NCBI GenBank assembly: GCA_018432315.1
Contig: JAHDLB010000002.1
Location: 216,754-280,753, forward strand
Direction: 5' to 3'
Source of the DNA: Anaerolineae bacterium
Lineage (GTDB): Bacteria > Chloroflexota > Anaerolineae > Aggregatilineales > Aggregatilineaceae
Length of the DNA: 64,000 bases
In this document: positions 41,601-49,971 of the stretch, in pieces
Layout of the letters: every line of letters begins with the position of its first letter
How positions within the stretch are numbered: position 1 is the first letter of the stretch
The notes under the pieces: model-generated
What the model was told of the DNA's origin: nothing
The model's input: only the letters and a program-made list of their open reading frames with translations
Databases searched by the model: none
Position numbers and translations under genes: made by a program

Positions 41601-41706
41601 CATCGTCAAACAGATCATCGAGGCGCACGGCGGGACGGTGTCGGTCGAAAGCCAGGAAGGCGAGGGCAGCACGTTTTCGTTTGTGCTGCCGGTCCGGGAA
41701 GGATGA
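38620..41706 (+). CDS. Large soluble histidine kinase, PAS plus four GAF domains
   Basis: The 1028-residue protein has an N-terminal PAS domain (about 15-115; IRADGVIEFVTPMTAHLYGY). Four GAF domains follow at about 125-285, 300-450, 465-620 and 640-790. The HisKA helix (LLQDVSHELRSPLALVRGYA) has phospho-acceptor His811. The C-terminal HATPase has LDNLLGNAAKFSP, DEGIGI and GGTGLGLYIVK. No transmembrane segment is present. The multiple GAFs suggest it senses small ligands, redox or light through bound cofactors; no Cys-based bilin site is obvious. The adjacent response regulator is not encoded next door. Confidence 0.95.
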   Translation: MTVPSDFSSMAVPNVREAIFLIRADGVIEFVTPMTAHLYGYTVADVIGQPARRFIVPEDVELARQHWYALRDNPDRSFAELDVAVLTEAGRHISARVSIWRLPCGDRFLVAHHVVDVVRDRLQTLYSVLTAVAGTLDPEQVVDIVLRETQRLIPCDSGTIFVLGASNKLEFVRSYGRTADNYSTWVLTRQMEFETVRTMRETGKALFINDCENDPRWTPDPSAAFIKSWLGAPLLYHGEFLGVLNLDSTNRDAFTVEDAQLAQALASQAAVALHNARRYNEEMLRARRLQAINDVNLALSHLDLASLLEVVYRKANGLMDATTFFIGLYDAEAGLVHLVGSYDHGKPRPDESQPAALGITGLVLRTRKTLILHDTESEPVPEEIIVQDEMPRSVLMVPLTTQDEIVGVLSVQSYHPHAYTAEDVSMLESIAGATASAIRNAQLYDQTASRLGALETLHQMALQLAYAQSPDVIAELVITAAHELAHPAQVLFVLDAHQTRRAQAWISAASDSGAPPAAQATGSLPASRLIEKARITGQPVMAGDLRDQPGRQTEFGTSWPVQAAAISPVRSGEERLGVLALLYDSPQILRSDLQRTLELLCIQAAAALKNVEYTITLRRQLNETAALHELARRVSSSQTLDEILELVVNTMHDIFRCKATGVALYDPEADMVVMRAAIGLKEEHFKQARFALGEYVAGQVVATGEPIYVPDAYADPNFRIIDPELRSLLAVPLTVQDRTIGTLSIDSAEPRAFTPDHERLLTIAGSQIAAAIETVRLLEETRQHAEQLAAANAELAALDELRTKLLQDVSHELRSPLALVRGYAGLLRDAQLGEVTHEQVEALDIIDQRADLITKLIGDILAAEQISPKTLELGPVDVAQLCANAVEGMRLVYHDAGVTFQLDLQAGECWVHGDRNRLSQVLDNLLGNAAKFSPDGGTITLRARLDDDGKRVVVSVTDEGIGIAADRLPHLFERFYQGDRMIKHRFGGTGLGLYIVKQIIEAHGGTVSVESQEGEGSTFSFVLPVREG

Positions 41707-41713
41707 GCGGGCG

Positions 41714-42793
41714 GTGTGTCTGAACGTGGGGACGGTGATTGACCGGCAGAGCGCGCTGTGGCAGCGCCTGCGCGCGTGGCCGAAGATCGAGCTGCACCGC
41801 CACCTGGAAGGCTCGATTCGCCTGTCGACGCTGCTCGACATCGCGCGCGAGTTCGACCTGCCCGCCACCGATGCCGAGCGGCTGCGCCCGCTGGTGCAGA
41901 TGACCGAAGACGACGAGCCGACCTGTTCGGCGTTCCTGAGCAAGTTCGACACCCTGCGCCAGTTCTACCGCTCGCCGGACGTGGTGCGGCGCATCACGCG
42001 CGAGGCCATCGAGGACGCCGCGCGCGACAACGTCACCTACATGGAGCTGCGGTTCACGCCCGCCGCGCTGGCCCGCCAGAACGGGCACGATTACGAGACG
42101 ATCATCGGCGTGGTGAGCGACGCGGCCCGCCACGCCCAGGCCGCCTACGGCGTCACCGTCCGGCTGATCGTCTCGGTGAACCGCCACGAGAGCGTGGACG
42201 TCGCCCGCGCGGTGATCCAGGCCGTGCTGGCGCTCCGGCTGCGCGAGGTGGTGGCGGTGGACCTGGCGGGCAAGGAGATCGGGTATTCGGTGCGCCCGTT
42301 CGAGCCGCTGTTCCGCCGGGCGCGCGAGGCCGGGCTGCGCGTCACGGTCCACGCGGGCGAGTGGGACGGGCCGCACAACGTGCGCGAAGCGGTCGTGCGC
42401 ACCGGCGCCGAGCGGATCGGCCACGGCGTGCGCACCGCCGAAGACCCGGACGTGATCCGGCTGGTGCGCGAGCGCGGCGTCACGCTCGAAGTCTGCCCGA
42501 CGAGCAATCTTCACAGCGGCGTGGTGGACAGCCTCGCCGCCCATCCCCTGGGCGAGCTGGCCCGGCACGGCGTCCTGACCACGATCAACACCGACGACCC
42601 GGCGCTGAGCAATATCGCGCTCACCGACGAGTTGATGGTGGCGCACGTCGGGCTGGGGCTGTCATTGGACGCCATCCGGCAGAACGTGCTCAACGCGGCG
42701 CACGCGGCCTTCCTGCCGGACGGCGAGCGCGCGGCGCTGGTCGCGTATTTCCGCCACGCGCTGGCCGTCGACGGCGCGGCCCCTGTTCAGTAG
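41714..42793 (+). CDS. add: Adenosine deaminase family protein
   Basis: The product of about 359 residues has the adenosine/AMP deaminase motifs: KIELHRHLEGSI (metal-binding HxH), FRSPDVV region, LIVSVNRHES, VTVHAGEWDGP with the active-site His-Ala-Gly-Glu, ERIGHGVRT and the late LTTINTDDPALSN. It deaminates adenosine or a related purine/6-amino compound. The start is uncertain: GTG at 41714 is taken because GGAAGGATGAG precedes it, and GTG at 41726 or 41735 is possible. The gene begins within the end of the kinase operon. It converges on the next gene, overlapping it by 7 bp. Confidence 0.93.
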   Translation: MCLNVGTVIDRQSALWQRLRAWPKIELHRHLEGSIRLSTLLDIAREFDLPATDAERLRPLVQMTEDDEPTCSAFLSKFDTLRQFYRSPDVVRRITREAIEDAARDNVTYMELRFTPAALARQNGHDYETIIGVVSDAARHAQAAYGVTVRLIVSVNRHESVDVARAVIQAVLALRLREVVAVDLAGKEIGYSVRPFEPLFRRAREAGLRVTVHAGEWDGPHNVREAVVRTGAERIGHGVRTAEDPDVIRLVRERGVTLEVCPTSNLHSGVVDSLAAHPLGELARHGVLTTINTDDPALSNIALTDELMVAHVGLGLSLDAIRQNVLNAAHAAFLPDGERAALVAYFRHALAVDGAAPVQ

Positions 42794-43680
42794 CACGACA
42801 CGCCGAGCGCCTGTTGCAGCGAGGCCGCGTCCGGGATGCCGGTGTAGGCGACCAGCGCCAGGTTCGCGCCCAGGATGCTCCACCGCTGCGGCACCAGCGG
42901 GTTGAAGTTCACGCGGAAACAGCCCCGGTACACCCCCAGGCTGCCGTCAGTCCGGTAGCCGAACACCACCGCCGGGATGCGCCCGGCCTCCAGCGCGTTG
43001 GTCTGGCCGCTCCACTGGTAATGGCCGTAGAACAGGACGGCCTCGGTCGTGTCGGCGAACCCGCCCGCGAAGCTCTCGTAGGTCTGCGGCGGGTTGGTCC
43101 ACAGGCTGTAGGCCGTGGTGAAGTCGCGCCGGTTGATCGCGTTGTAGTAGGCGACCAGAAGCTGCTGGACGTCGACGTACAGCCCCTCGAACGTGACGTG
43201 CGGGTAGCAGTTGGCGGCCAGGTAGGGCGCGATCATCTCCGGACTGGGCACAATGGGAAGCTGCGCGAAATCCGCGCCGGTGATCGCCCACTGGCCGATC
43301 CCGCTGGCGGACCCGGTATAGGCCAGCTCGTAACAGCCGTCGAACGCGGCGACGCTGCCATCGGCGCGGTAGCCGATCAGCAGGCCGGGCACGGCGCCCA
43401 CCAGCGCCCCGGCGCCCCCCGACTGGAAGCCGCCGAAGTAGGCGTCAACGCGCACCGTGTCGGCGTAGCCGGCCACGAAGCTCTCGTAGGTCTGGGGCGG
43501 ATTGGACCACTGGTTATAGGCGACCGCGTAGTTGCGGCTGTTGATGTAGCTGTAGTACGTTTCCAGCAAGCCGCGCGGCGAGATATTCCCCCCGGCGCTG
43601 ACGGCGGCTGGTGCGGCCAGGATGGCGGCCAGCGCCGCGATCAGCGCGGCGGCGACCAGACGGTAGGCTCGGCGAGTCAT
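42787..43680 (-). CDS. Secreted protein with two tandem copies of an unknown domain
   Basis: The 297-residue protein starts with a signal peptide (RLVAAALIAALAAILAAPAA). It contains two copies of an unknown domain of about 125 residues. Each copy begins with LxxYYxxINxRxxxxAYxxW and then NPPQTYESFxxGxADT, and each ends with a Cys. The duplication is clear at the protein level. I do not recognise the family, though the fold might resemble NTF2-like domains. Its ATG has ACAGGAGGGCCTG upstream, and a minus-strand TATACT lies at 43727-43732. Confidence 0.75.
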   Translation of the reverse strand: MTRRAYRLVAAALIAALAAILAAPAAVSAGGNISPRGLLETYYSYINSRNYAVAYNQWSNPPQTYESFVAGYADTVRVDAYFGGFQSGGAGALVGAVPGLLIGYRADGSVAAFDGCYELAYTGSASGIGQWAITGADFAQLPIVPSPEMIAPYLAANCYPHVTFEGLYVDVQQLLVAYYNAINRRDFTTAYSLWTNPPQTYESFAGGFADTTEAVLFYGHYQWSGQTNALEAGRIPAVVFGYRTDGSLGVYRGCFRVNFNPLVPQRWSILGANLALVAYTGIPDAASLQQALGVSCY

Positions 43681-43726
43681 GGTCAGGCCCTCCTGTGTGG
43701 ACTTGGATCGGATGGCAGATAAATCC

Positions 43727-43732
43727 AGTATA
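43727..43732 (-). promoter_or_regulatory. -10 element (TATACT) for the duplicated-domain gene
   Basis: Minus-strand TATACT lies 47 bp upstream of the ATG. No -35 match is seen. Confidence 0.4.
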
Positions 43733-43868
43733 GTCGATTCGGGCGCCCGGCGGGGGGCGGCTGGGCGACGTCCCGCCACCTGTTCCGCGCCGCCCGGCCT
43801 GCGACCGGCTTGAGCTTTTGGCCCATCGGCGCTACGATTCCCGGACACTGGCACACCCGGATCAACCT

Positions 43869-45056
43869 ATGGCCCGCAAGATTCTGCACCTGGACCTGGA
43901 CGCGTTTTTCTGCGCGGTCGAAGAACAGCGCGACCCGTCATTGGTCGGCAAGCCGTTCGCGGTCGGCGGCCAGCCGGACCGGCGCGGCGTGGTCGCGTCA
44001 TGCTCCTACGCGGCGCGGAGCTTCGGCGTGCGCTCGGCGATGCCGATGGCGACGGCGGTTCGCTTGTGCCCGGACCTGATCATCGTCCCGCACCGGTTCG
44101 GCGCGTACCGCGAGGCGTCGCGCGCGGTGATGGATCGCGTCAACGACCTGACGCCGCTGGTCGAGCAGATCTCGATCGACGAGGCGTTCCTCGACGTGAC
44201 CATGCTGCCCGACCCCGCCGAGGCGATCGCGCGGCGGCTGCAAGCCACCATCAACGACGACCTGCGGCTGCCCTGCTCGCTGGGCGTGGCGACGAACAAG
44301 CTGGTCGCCAAGATCGCCAACACGGTCGGCAAGGCCCGCGCCCGGACCGGCCACCCGCCCAACGCGATCCAGGTGGTGCCGCCCGGCGAAGAGGCCGCGT
44401 TCCTCGCGCCGCTGCCCGTCGAGGAGCTGTGGGGCGTCGGGCCGAAGACCGCCGAGCAGCTCGCCCGGCTGGGCCTGCGCACCATCGGGGACATCGCGCG
44501 TTGGCCGGCGGACGACCTGGTCCGGCGTTTTGGCAAGCACGGCGAACAGCTCGCCGAGCGCGCGCGGGGCATCGACGAGCGTCCGGTCGAGACGGTCCGC
44601 GAGACGAAATCGATCAGCAAGGAGACGACCTTCGCCCGCAACGTGACCGACGCGGCCACGCTCCGGCGCACGCTGCGGCGGCTGGCGGACGGCGTGGGCG
44701 CGCAGGTCCGGCGCGAGGGGCTGAGCGGCACGACGATCAAGATCAAGCTGCGCTGGCAGGACTTCACCACGCTCACCCGGCAGGTGACGCTCGACCACAC
44801 CACCGACCAGGACGGCGAGATCGCGGAGGTGGCGCTGCGGCTGCTGGAGGAACACTGGCCGCCGGGCCGCCCGGTCCGGCTGATCGGCGTGGGGATCAGC
44901 GGCTTCGAGACGCCGCACCGCCAGCTTGGCCTGTGGGACGACCGGGGCGCGATCGAGCAGAACCGCCGCCTGCAATCGGCGCTCGACGCGCTGCGCGAGC
45001 GTTTCGGCAGCGACGCCGTCCAGCGCGGCAGCGACCTGGGGCCAGACGACGAGTGA
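43869..45056 (+). CDS. dinB: DNA polymerase IV (Y-family)
   Basis: The 395-residue protein has the Y-family catalytic motifs ILHLDLDAFFCAVEEQ and ISIDEAFLDVT with the metal-binding acidic residues. The palm/thumb helix-hairpin-helix region is LPVEELWGVGPKTAEQLA, and the little-finger domain is at the C-terminus. DinB performs translesion synthesis. It lacks a clear C-terminal beta-clamp peptide that I can identify with certainty. The start at 43869 fits the family. No strong Shine-Dalgarno is seen upstream. Confidence 0.96.
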   Translation: MARKILHLDLDAFFCAVEEQRDPSLVGKPFAVGGQPDRRGVVASCSYAARSFGVRSAMPMATAVRLCPDLIIVPHRFGAYREASRAVMDRVNDLTPLVEQISIDEAFLDVTMLPDPAEAIARRLQATINDDLRLPCSLGVATNKLVAKIANTVGKARARTGHPPNAIQVVPPGEEAAFLAPLPVEELWGVGPKTAEQLARLGLRTIGDIARWPADDLVRRFGKHGEQLAERARGIDERPVETVRETKSISKETTFARNVTDAATLRRTLRRLADGVGAQVRREGLSGTTIKIKLRWQDFTTLTRQVTLDHTTDQDGEIAEVALRLLEEHWPPGRPVRLIGVGISGFETPHRQLGLWDDRGAIEQNRRLQSALDALRERFGSDAVQRGSDLGPDDE

Positions 45057-45060
45057 TCGC

Positions 45061-46347
45061 TCAGCCGCCCACCGCCGAGCGGCCCGCCAGCCAGCCGGTC
45101 GAGAAGGCCGCCTGCAGGTTATAGCCGCCCGTATCCGCGTCCAGGTCGAGCACTTCCCCGGCGAAGTACAGCCCCGCCACCAGCCGCGACTCCATCGTGC
45201 GCGGATCGACCTCGCGCAGGTCCACGCCCCCGGCGGTGACGATCGCCTCGTGCCACGACCGGTAGCCGGTCACGTCCAGGTAGAACCCCTTGAGCCACGC
45301 GCGCAGCCGCCGCCGGTCTTTGGCGGTGACCTGGTGGGCGGGCTTGTCGGGCGGGATGCGCGCCAGCTCACAGCACACCGGGATCAGCGTGCGCGGCAGC
45401 AGGCCCTTGAGCACGGTGTGGAACTGCTGCCTGCCGTGCGCGTCCAGGTCGCGCAGCAGGCGCGCGTCGAGCTTCGCCTCGTCCAACGCGGGCTTGAGAT
45501 CGATCGCCAGCCGGACGCGTCCCCCGGCGTCCAGCGCATCGACCGCCGCCCGGCTCAGGCTCAGGATCACCGGGCCGGACACGCCGAAATGCGTGAACAG
45601 CATCTCGCCGAACGCGCCCGCCTGGGGTTTGCCGTCCGCGCTGAGCGTCACGCTCACGTTGCGCAGGCTCAGCCCTTGCAGCCGGGGCGCGACGTCCCCG
45701 GCGGTTTCGAGCGGCACCAGCGCCGGGCGGACCGGGATCACGGTATGGCCCACCGCCGCCGCCAGCCGGTACCCGTCGCCGGTGGAGCCGGTGCCGGGAT
45801 ACGACGCGCCCCCCGTCGCCACGATGACCGCCGGGGCACGGTAGAGGCCCGCGGCGGGCGGCGTCCGGGGTGTCTGGCCGCGCCGGGTGGCGGGCATGCC
45901 CACCTGGACGCCAATCACGCGCCCCGCCTCCACGACCAGCCGCTCGACCGGCGCGCCGGGCTTGATCGCGGCGCCGCCGGCGGCGGCCCACCGGGCCAGC
46001 GCGTCGACCACCTCGCCCGCCTCGCTGCTGGCCGGGAAGACACGCCCGCCGCGCTCGACCACCGTCGGCACGCCGAGATCGGCGAAAAACGCGATCAGGT
46101 CGTCGGCGAAGAACTGCTGAAAGGCGGAATACAGGAAGCGCCCGTTGGGGCCGAAATGCTCGATGAAATCCGGCAGTGGCGCGGTGTTGGTGAGGTTGCA
46201 GCGGCCCTTGCCGGTGATGCGCAGCTTGCGACCGGGGCGGCTCATCTTCTCGAGCACCAGCGTGCGAGCGCCCAGCCGGGCGGCGTGCCCGGCAGCCATC
46301 AGCCCGGCAGCGCCGCCGCCGATCACGATCACGTCATAAGCGGTCAC
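45061..46347 (-). CDS. HI0933/BaiN-type flavoprotein (NAD(P)/FAD oxidoreductase)
   Basis: The 428-residue protein has an N-terminal FAD-binding loop VIVIGGGAAGLMAAGHAARLG and the family motif GRKLRITGKGRCNLTN. Late motifs are VTAGGVDLREVDPRTMES and GLYFAGEVLDLDADTGGYNL. The HI0933/YhiN family is widespread and poorly understood; one member (BaiN) reduces bile-acid intermediates. It starts with GTG behind CCGGAGTAGCCC, 3 bp after the patatin stop, so it is co-transcribed with the patatin and TIR-WD40 genes. Confidence 0.93.
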   Translation of the reverse strand: MTAYDVIVIGGGAAGLMAAGHAARLGARTLVLEKMSRPGRKLRITGKGRCNLTNTAPLPDFIEHFGPNGRFLYSAFQQFFADDLIAFFADLGVPTVVERGGRVFPASSEAGEVVDALARWAAAGGAAIKPGAPVERLVVEAGRVIGVQVGMPATRRGQTPRTPPAAGLYRAPAVIVATGGASYPGTGSTGDGYRLAAAVGHTVIPVRPALVPLETAGDVAPRLQGLSLRNVSVTLSADGKPQAGAFGEMLFTHFGVSGPVILSLSRAAVDALDAGGRVRLAIDLKPALDEAKLDARLLRDLDAHGRQQFHTVLKGLLPRTLIPVCCELARIPPDKPAHQVTAKDRRRLRAWLKGFYLDVTGYRSWHEAIVTAGGVDLREVDPRTMESRLVAGLYFAGEVLDLDADTGGYNLQAAFSTGWLAGRSAVGG

Positions 46348-46350
46348 GGG

Positions 46351-47526
46351 CTACTCCGGCAGGTATTCGGCGAGGAAGTCGTGCCAGATACCCTCCGGAT
46401 CGTGGCGCCGGGCCGGGTCGGGGTGCAAGGCGTGGCGGTTGTCGCGCACCAGCTCGCGCAGCTCGCGCCCCTTTTCGTCGAGCACGGTGTCGAGCAGGTC
46501 GAACCGGTCCGCGTCGATCACCTCCGGCAGCGTCACCTGGAAGCGCCGCAGGTCGATCTCCGGGTAGGCGAAGACCAGGTCGCGCGACTGCTGGCGGATA
46601 GCCGTATCGGTGAAGATGTCGATCACCCGCTGGACCCATTCCAGCGCCCACCAGCGGGACGGGTCGCCGAAGGTCTGGCGGTAGATCGCGGCGGACACCG
46701 TCCCCGTGCCAAACGAGAACACGGTCGTCTGGGCGGGATTGTAGCGCCGCGTGTCGTCCGGGTTGCGCGGGTCGCACAGTTCCCAGGCGGCGACCAGCGC
46801 CGGGTTGCCGAAGATGCCCACGCCACCATCGACCAACCAGCGCTTGACCGGCTCGCCGGTGGGCAGCTCGACCAGCGGGAAATAGGTCGGGATGCACGAC
46901 GAGGCCAGCAGCGCGTCGATCAGCTTCATGTGCTTGTGCTGCTCGGTGGCGGTCGTCTTGAGGAAGTGCGTGCGCCGGGCGGCGACCTCGCTGGCGGTGA
47001 TGATCACGGTCGGGCCGTGCGTGGCCTGGCGGAGATGCTCGCCCACCTCGCCGAGCGTGGGATCGGCGGTCGGGATCGGGTGCGCTTGCAGGATGCGCCC
47101 GATGGCCGCCCGCAGCGGGTCGAACGAATAGCGCGCGGGCAGCAGCGCGTACAGGACGATGTCGCCCAGCGGCAGGCGCTCGAGCAGCGCGATCAGCCAG
47201 TTGGGCAGGCGGACCCGTTCCAGCAGCGGAATCCGCCGCCCGAAGGGGCGCAGCGGGCCGGGCTGGGCGAAGATGCCGGGGCCGAGCGAGCGGTAGAAGG
47301 CCAGCAGTTCCTCGCCGGAGACGCCCGCCGCCAGCGCCACCGCGATCAGCGAGCCGGTGCTCGTCCCGGCGAAGACCTTGACGCGCGGCGAGTCGATCAG
47401 CCGGTCCACGCCCAGCAGGCGCTCCAACTCGATGATGCCCTGCGCGACGATCGCGCCGCGCACGCCGCCGCCGTCGATCGCGATGCCGATGTGCTCCCGA
47501 ATCCCGTGCGCGTTGTCTGCCGCCAT
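46351..47526 (-). CDS. Patatin-like phospholipase
   Basis: The 391-residue protein has the patatin active-site elements: oxyanion loop DGGGVRGAI (residues 18-26), nucleophile Ser56 in GTSTGS, and catalytic Asp233 in LVDGGVG. No transmembrane helix is visible. It should cut acyl esters of membrane phospholipids. The gene sits 23 bp downstream of the TIR-WD40 gene and 3 bp before the flavoprotein gene. Patatins are known antiviral effectors (CapV-type), but no CD-NTase is seen here, so a defence role is inference. Confidence 0.93.
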   Translation of the reverse strand: MAADNAHGIREHIGIAIDGGGVRGAIVAQGIIELERLLGVDRLIDSPRVKVFAGTSTGSLIAVALAAGVSGEELLAFYRSLGPGIFAQPGPLRPFGRRIPLLERVRLPNWLIALLERLPLGDIVLYALLPARYSFDPLRAAIGRILQAHPIPTADPTLGEVGEHLRQATHGPTVIITASEVAARRTHFLKTTATEQHKHMKLIDALLASSCIPTYFPLVELPTGEPVKRWLVDGGVGIFGNPALVAAWELCDPRNPDDTRRYNPAQTTVFSFGTGTVSAAIYRQTFGDPSRWWALEWVQRVIDIFTDTAIRQQSRDLVFAYPEIDLRRFQVTLPEVIDADRFDLLDTVLDEKGRELRELVRDNRHALHPDPARRHDPEGIWHDFLAEYLPE

Positions 47527-47549
47527 ATCGCGTTACCGCTCTCCCCCGT

Positions 47550-48908
47550 TCAGCTTTCCACCACGCCCCACAGCCGGACGGTGTCATCGTGCGAGGCCGA
47601 GGCCAGCAGCCGCCCGTCGGGGCTGAACGCTACCGCGCACAGCCCGCCCTCGTGACCGCTGAGCACGCGGAGCGCGCGCGTCTGCCCGGCCATGTCGATC
47701 CCCTTCCACAGGCGGATGTTGCCGTCCAGCGAGGCCAGCGCCAGCAGCGCGCCCCCGGCGCTGAAGGCCAGCCCGCGCACGGTGTTCGCGTTGAAGTCCG
47801 CGTACCGGATCGCGGTGACCTGGGCGCGGGTCGCCACGTCCCACACGACCACGCCGCCCACTTCCAGCGCGGCGGCCAGCAGGGTGCCGTCCGGGCTGTA
47901 GACGACCCGCCGGATCGCCTCGCTGCCCGGCAGGCTGGCCGTCACCGCCCGGCCCTTCACGTCCCACAGCCGGATCGCGCCGTCGCCGCAGGCCGCCGCG
48001 AGCGTCTCGCCGTTCGGGCTGAAATCGACGTCGGTCACCGGCCCGGCGTCCGCCTTCAGGACCGCGAGCGTAGCCCGCCGCGAGGGGTCCCACAGGCGGG
48101 CGGTCCCGTCTTCCGAGGCCGAGGCCAGCCGCCCGGTGTGCGCGTCGAAGCTCACGCCGGTCACGGGGGCGGTGTGGCCGGTCAGCGCGGTCAGGCAGTA
48201 GCGCTTCTCGACGCTCCACAGGCGCACGGTCCGGTCGTCGGACGCCGAGGCGAGGATCGCGCCGTCAGGACTGAAGCGCACCGCGTTGACCGGCTTTTCG
48301 TGGCCGATCAGCATCTTGATGCGCGTGTGCCGGGCGGCGTTCCACAGGCGGACGTTCTTGTCTTCCGAAGCCGAGGCGAGCACGGTCCCGTCGGGGCTGA
48401 AGGCGACGTCCTTCACGCTCTCGCGGTGGCCGCTGAGCACGACCAGCGTCTCGATCTGGCGCGCGCTGTTGAGCGTGATCGGGAGCTGCCCGGCGCTCCG
48501 GCGGCGGCGCGGGGATGGCGCGGCTAGCTGCGGCCCGCGCCGGTCGCGCAGCGCGGCGATCAGCTTCGCCAGCGCGTCGTCACCGCCCGCGGAGAAGTTC
48601 ACGTACTGCACCAGCCGCAGCCGGAACGGGATCTCGCAGTCTTCGAGCAGGACGGGATAGATCGGCTTGCCCAGCTCCAGGAAGAAGCTCCACTCGACCT
48701 TGACATTGGTCGACTCCACCGAGGCGGGCGTCAGCACCAGGATCATGGCGCGCGCCGCTTCGAGCGCCGCCTGCACCTCGGCGTCCCAGTCCTGGCTGGG
48801 CAGGATGTCCTCGTGATCGACCCAGGTCGGCAGGTTCTGCGTGCGCAGGTCGGTCGCGAGCCGGGTCACGAACGCGTCATTCTGGCTGGAGTGGCTGATG
48901 AAAATCAT
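47550..48908 (-). CDS. TIR domain fused to a seven-bladed WD40 propeller
   Basis: The 452-residue protein has an N-terminal TIR domain (about 1-120; MIFISHSSQND, with putative catalytic Glu72 in VKVEW) and a linker rich in Arg/Pro/Ser. Seven WD40 repeats follow (about 165-452), each with xxVxxFSPDGxxLASAS and VRLW-type motifs. TIR domains in bacteria are often NAD+-degrading enzymes, and WD40 propellers bind other proteins. The start at 48908 is chosen because the TIR fold begins there. It heads an operon with a patatin. Divergent radical-SAM gene lies upstream. Confidence 0.93.
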   Translation of the reverse strand: MIFISHSSQNDAFVTRLATDLRTQNLPTWVDHEDILPSQDWDAEVQAALEAARAMILVLTPASVESTNVKVEWSFFLELGKPIYPVLLEDCEIPFRLRLVQYVNFSAGGDDALAKLIAALRDRRGPQLAAPSPRRRRSAGQLPITLNSARQIETLVVLSGHRESVKDVAFSPDGTVLASASEDKNVRLWNAARHTRIKMLIGHEKPVNAVRFSPDGAILASASDDRTVRLWSVEKRYCLTALTGHTAPVTGVSFDAHTGRLASASEDGTARLWDPSRRATLAVLKADAGPVTDVDFSPNGETLAAACGDGAIRLWDVKGRAVTASLPGSEAIRRVVYSPDGTLLAAALEVGGVVVWDVATRAQVTAIRYADFNANTVRGLAFSAGGALLALASLDGNIRLWKGIDMAGQTRALRVLSGHEGGLCAVAFSPDGRLLASASHDDTVRLWGVVES

Positions 48909-48968
48909 GAGCAGATCCGTCTGTGCGCGTGAGCGGACGTGATTTGCTGCCAAGTATACCGTAACCTA

Positions 48969-48977
48969 TGCTACAAT
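48969..48977 (+). promoter_or_regulatory. Extended -10 element for the radical SAM gene
   Basis: TGC-TACAAT lies 40 bp before the ATG at 49017. A minus-strand TATACT for the TIR-WD40 operon lies at 48953-48958, so the two divergent promoters overlap closely. Confidence 0.5.
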
Positions 48978-49016
48978 GCGTGTAGCGCGCAATCACGGGG
49001 AAGGCACGGAACTCTG

Positions 49017-49937
49017 ATGACCGGTTATGAGCCCGCATACCGGCGCCTGCTGCGCGAAGGCGGCTTTCCGGAGCGCGTCCGGCAGGCACAGGCCGCCCTG
49101 ACCGACTGCAACCTGTGCGCGTGGCAGTGCGGCATCGATCGCACGCAGATGGTGGGCGTCTGCCGCACCGGGACGCGGGCATCGGTCGCCAGCGCGTTCC
49201 CCCACATGGGCGAGGAAGCCCCCCTCACCGGGCGTCACGGGTCCGGCACGATCTTCTTTGCGCGCTGCAACATGCGCTGCCAGTTCTGCCAGAATCACGA
49301 CATCAGCCAGGCCGACGCGGGCGAGCCCGTCGAGCCGGACCAGCTCGCCGGGTTGATGCTGCGGCTCCAGGCGATGGGCTGCCACAACGTCAACTTCGTG
49401 TCGCCCAGCCACGTCATCGCCCCGATCATCGCCGCCGTGGCGATCGCGGCCCAGGCCGGGCTGTCGATCCCGCTGGTGTACAACACCGGCGGCTACGATT
49501 CGCTGGCCGGGCTGGCCCTGCTGGACGGCATCATCGACATCTACATGCCGGACATGAAATACGCCGACGCAGTCCTGGCCCGGCGCTACTCGAAAATCCC
49601 CGACTACCCGGCCCGCAACCGGGCCGCCGTTCGCGAGATGCACCGCCAGGTGGGCGACCTGGAACTCGACGGCGACGGAATCGCGCGGCGCGGGCTGCTG
49701 GTGCGGCATCTGGTGCTGCCGGACGACGTCGCGGGGACGGCGGCGATCGTGCGGTGGCTGGCCGAAGACATCTCGCCCAACACGTACATCAACGTCATGG
49801 GTCAATATCGTCCGGCGTGGCGGGTGAAGGCGCAGGACATCGCGCCGCTCAACCGCCCGGTATCGTCCGGCGAGGTCCGGGCGGCGCAGCGGCTGGCGCG
49901 CGAGGCCGGGCTGCGCCTGGATCAACGCTGGCTTTAG
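49017..49937 (+). CDS. Radical SAM protein (PflA-like)
   Basis: The 306-residue protein has the radical SAM CX3CX2C motif in FFARCNMRCQFCQNHDIS. An upstream cysteine cluster is DCNLCAWQCGIDR with CRTGTR. Later conserved parts are NFVSPSHVIAPII and YMPDMKYADAV. It resembles the pyruvate-formate-lyase-activating-enzyme-like group (and the AmmeMemoRadiSam-type activase family), which makes a 5'-deoxyadenosyl radical. The substrate is unknown. It starts with ATG at 49017; GGGGAAGG lies about 18 nt upstream. Confidence 0.92.
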   Translation: MTGYEPAYRRLLREGGFPERVRQAQAALTDCNLCAWQCGIDRTQMVGVCRTGTRASVASAFPHMGEEAPLTGRHGSGTIFFARCNMRCQFCQNHDISQADAGEPVEPDQLAGLMLRLQAMGCHNVNFVSPSHVIAPIIAAVAIAAQAGLSIPLVYNTGGYDSLAGLALLDGIIDIYMPDMKYADAVLARRYSKIPDYPARNRAAVREMHRQVGDLELDGDGIARRGLLVRHLVLPDDVAGTAAIVRWLAEDISPNTYINVMGQYRPAWRVKAQDIAPLNRPVSSGEVRAAQRLAREAGLRLDQRWL

Positions 49938-49971
49938 TGGCCTGGAAGACCAGGACTGTGAGGGGAGCCCC

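Noticed and set aside
39355..41952. An 865-codon open frame antisense to the GAF histidine kinase
   Set aside because: Shadow frame; the kinase motifs on the plus strand are unmistakable.
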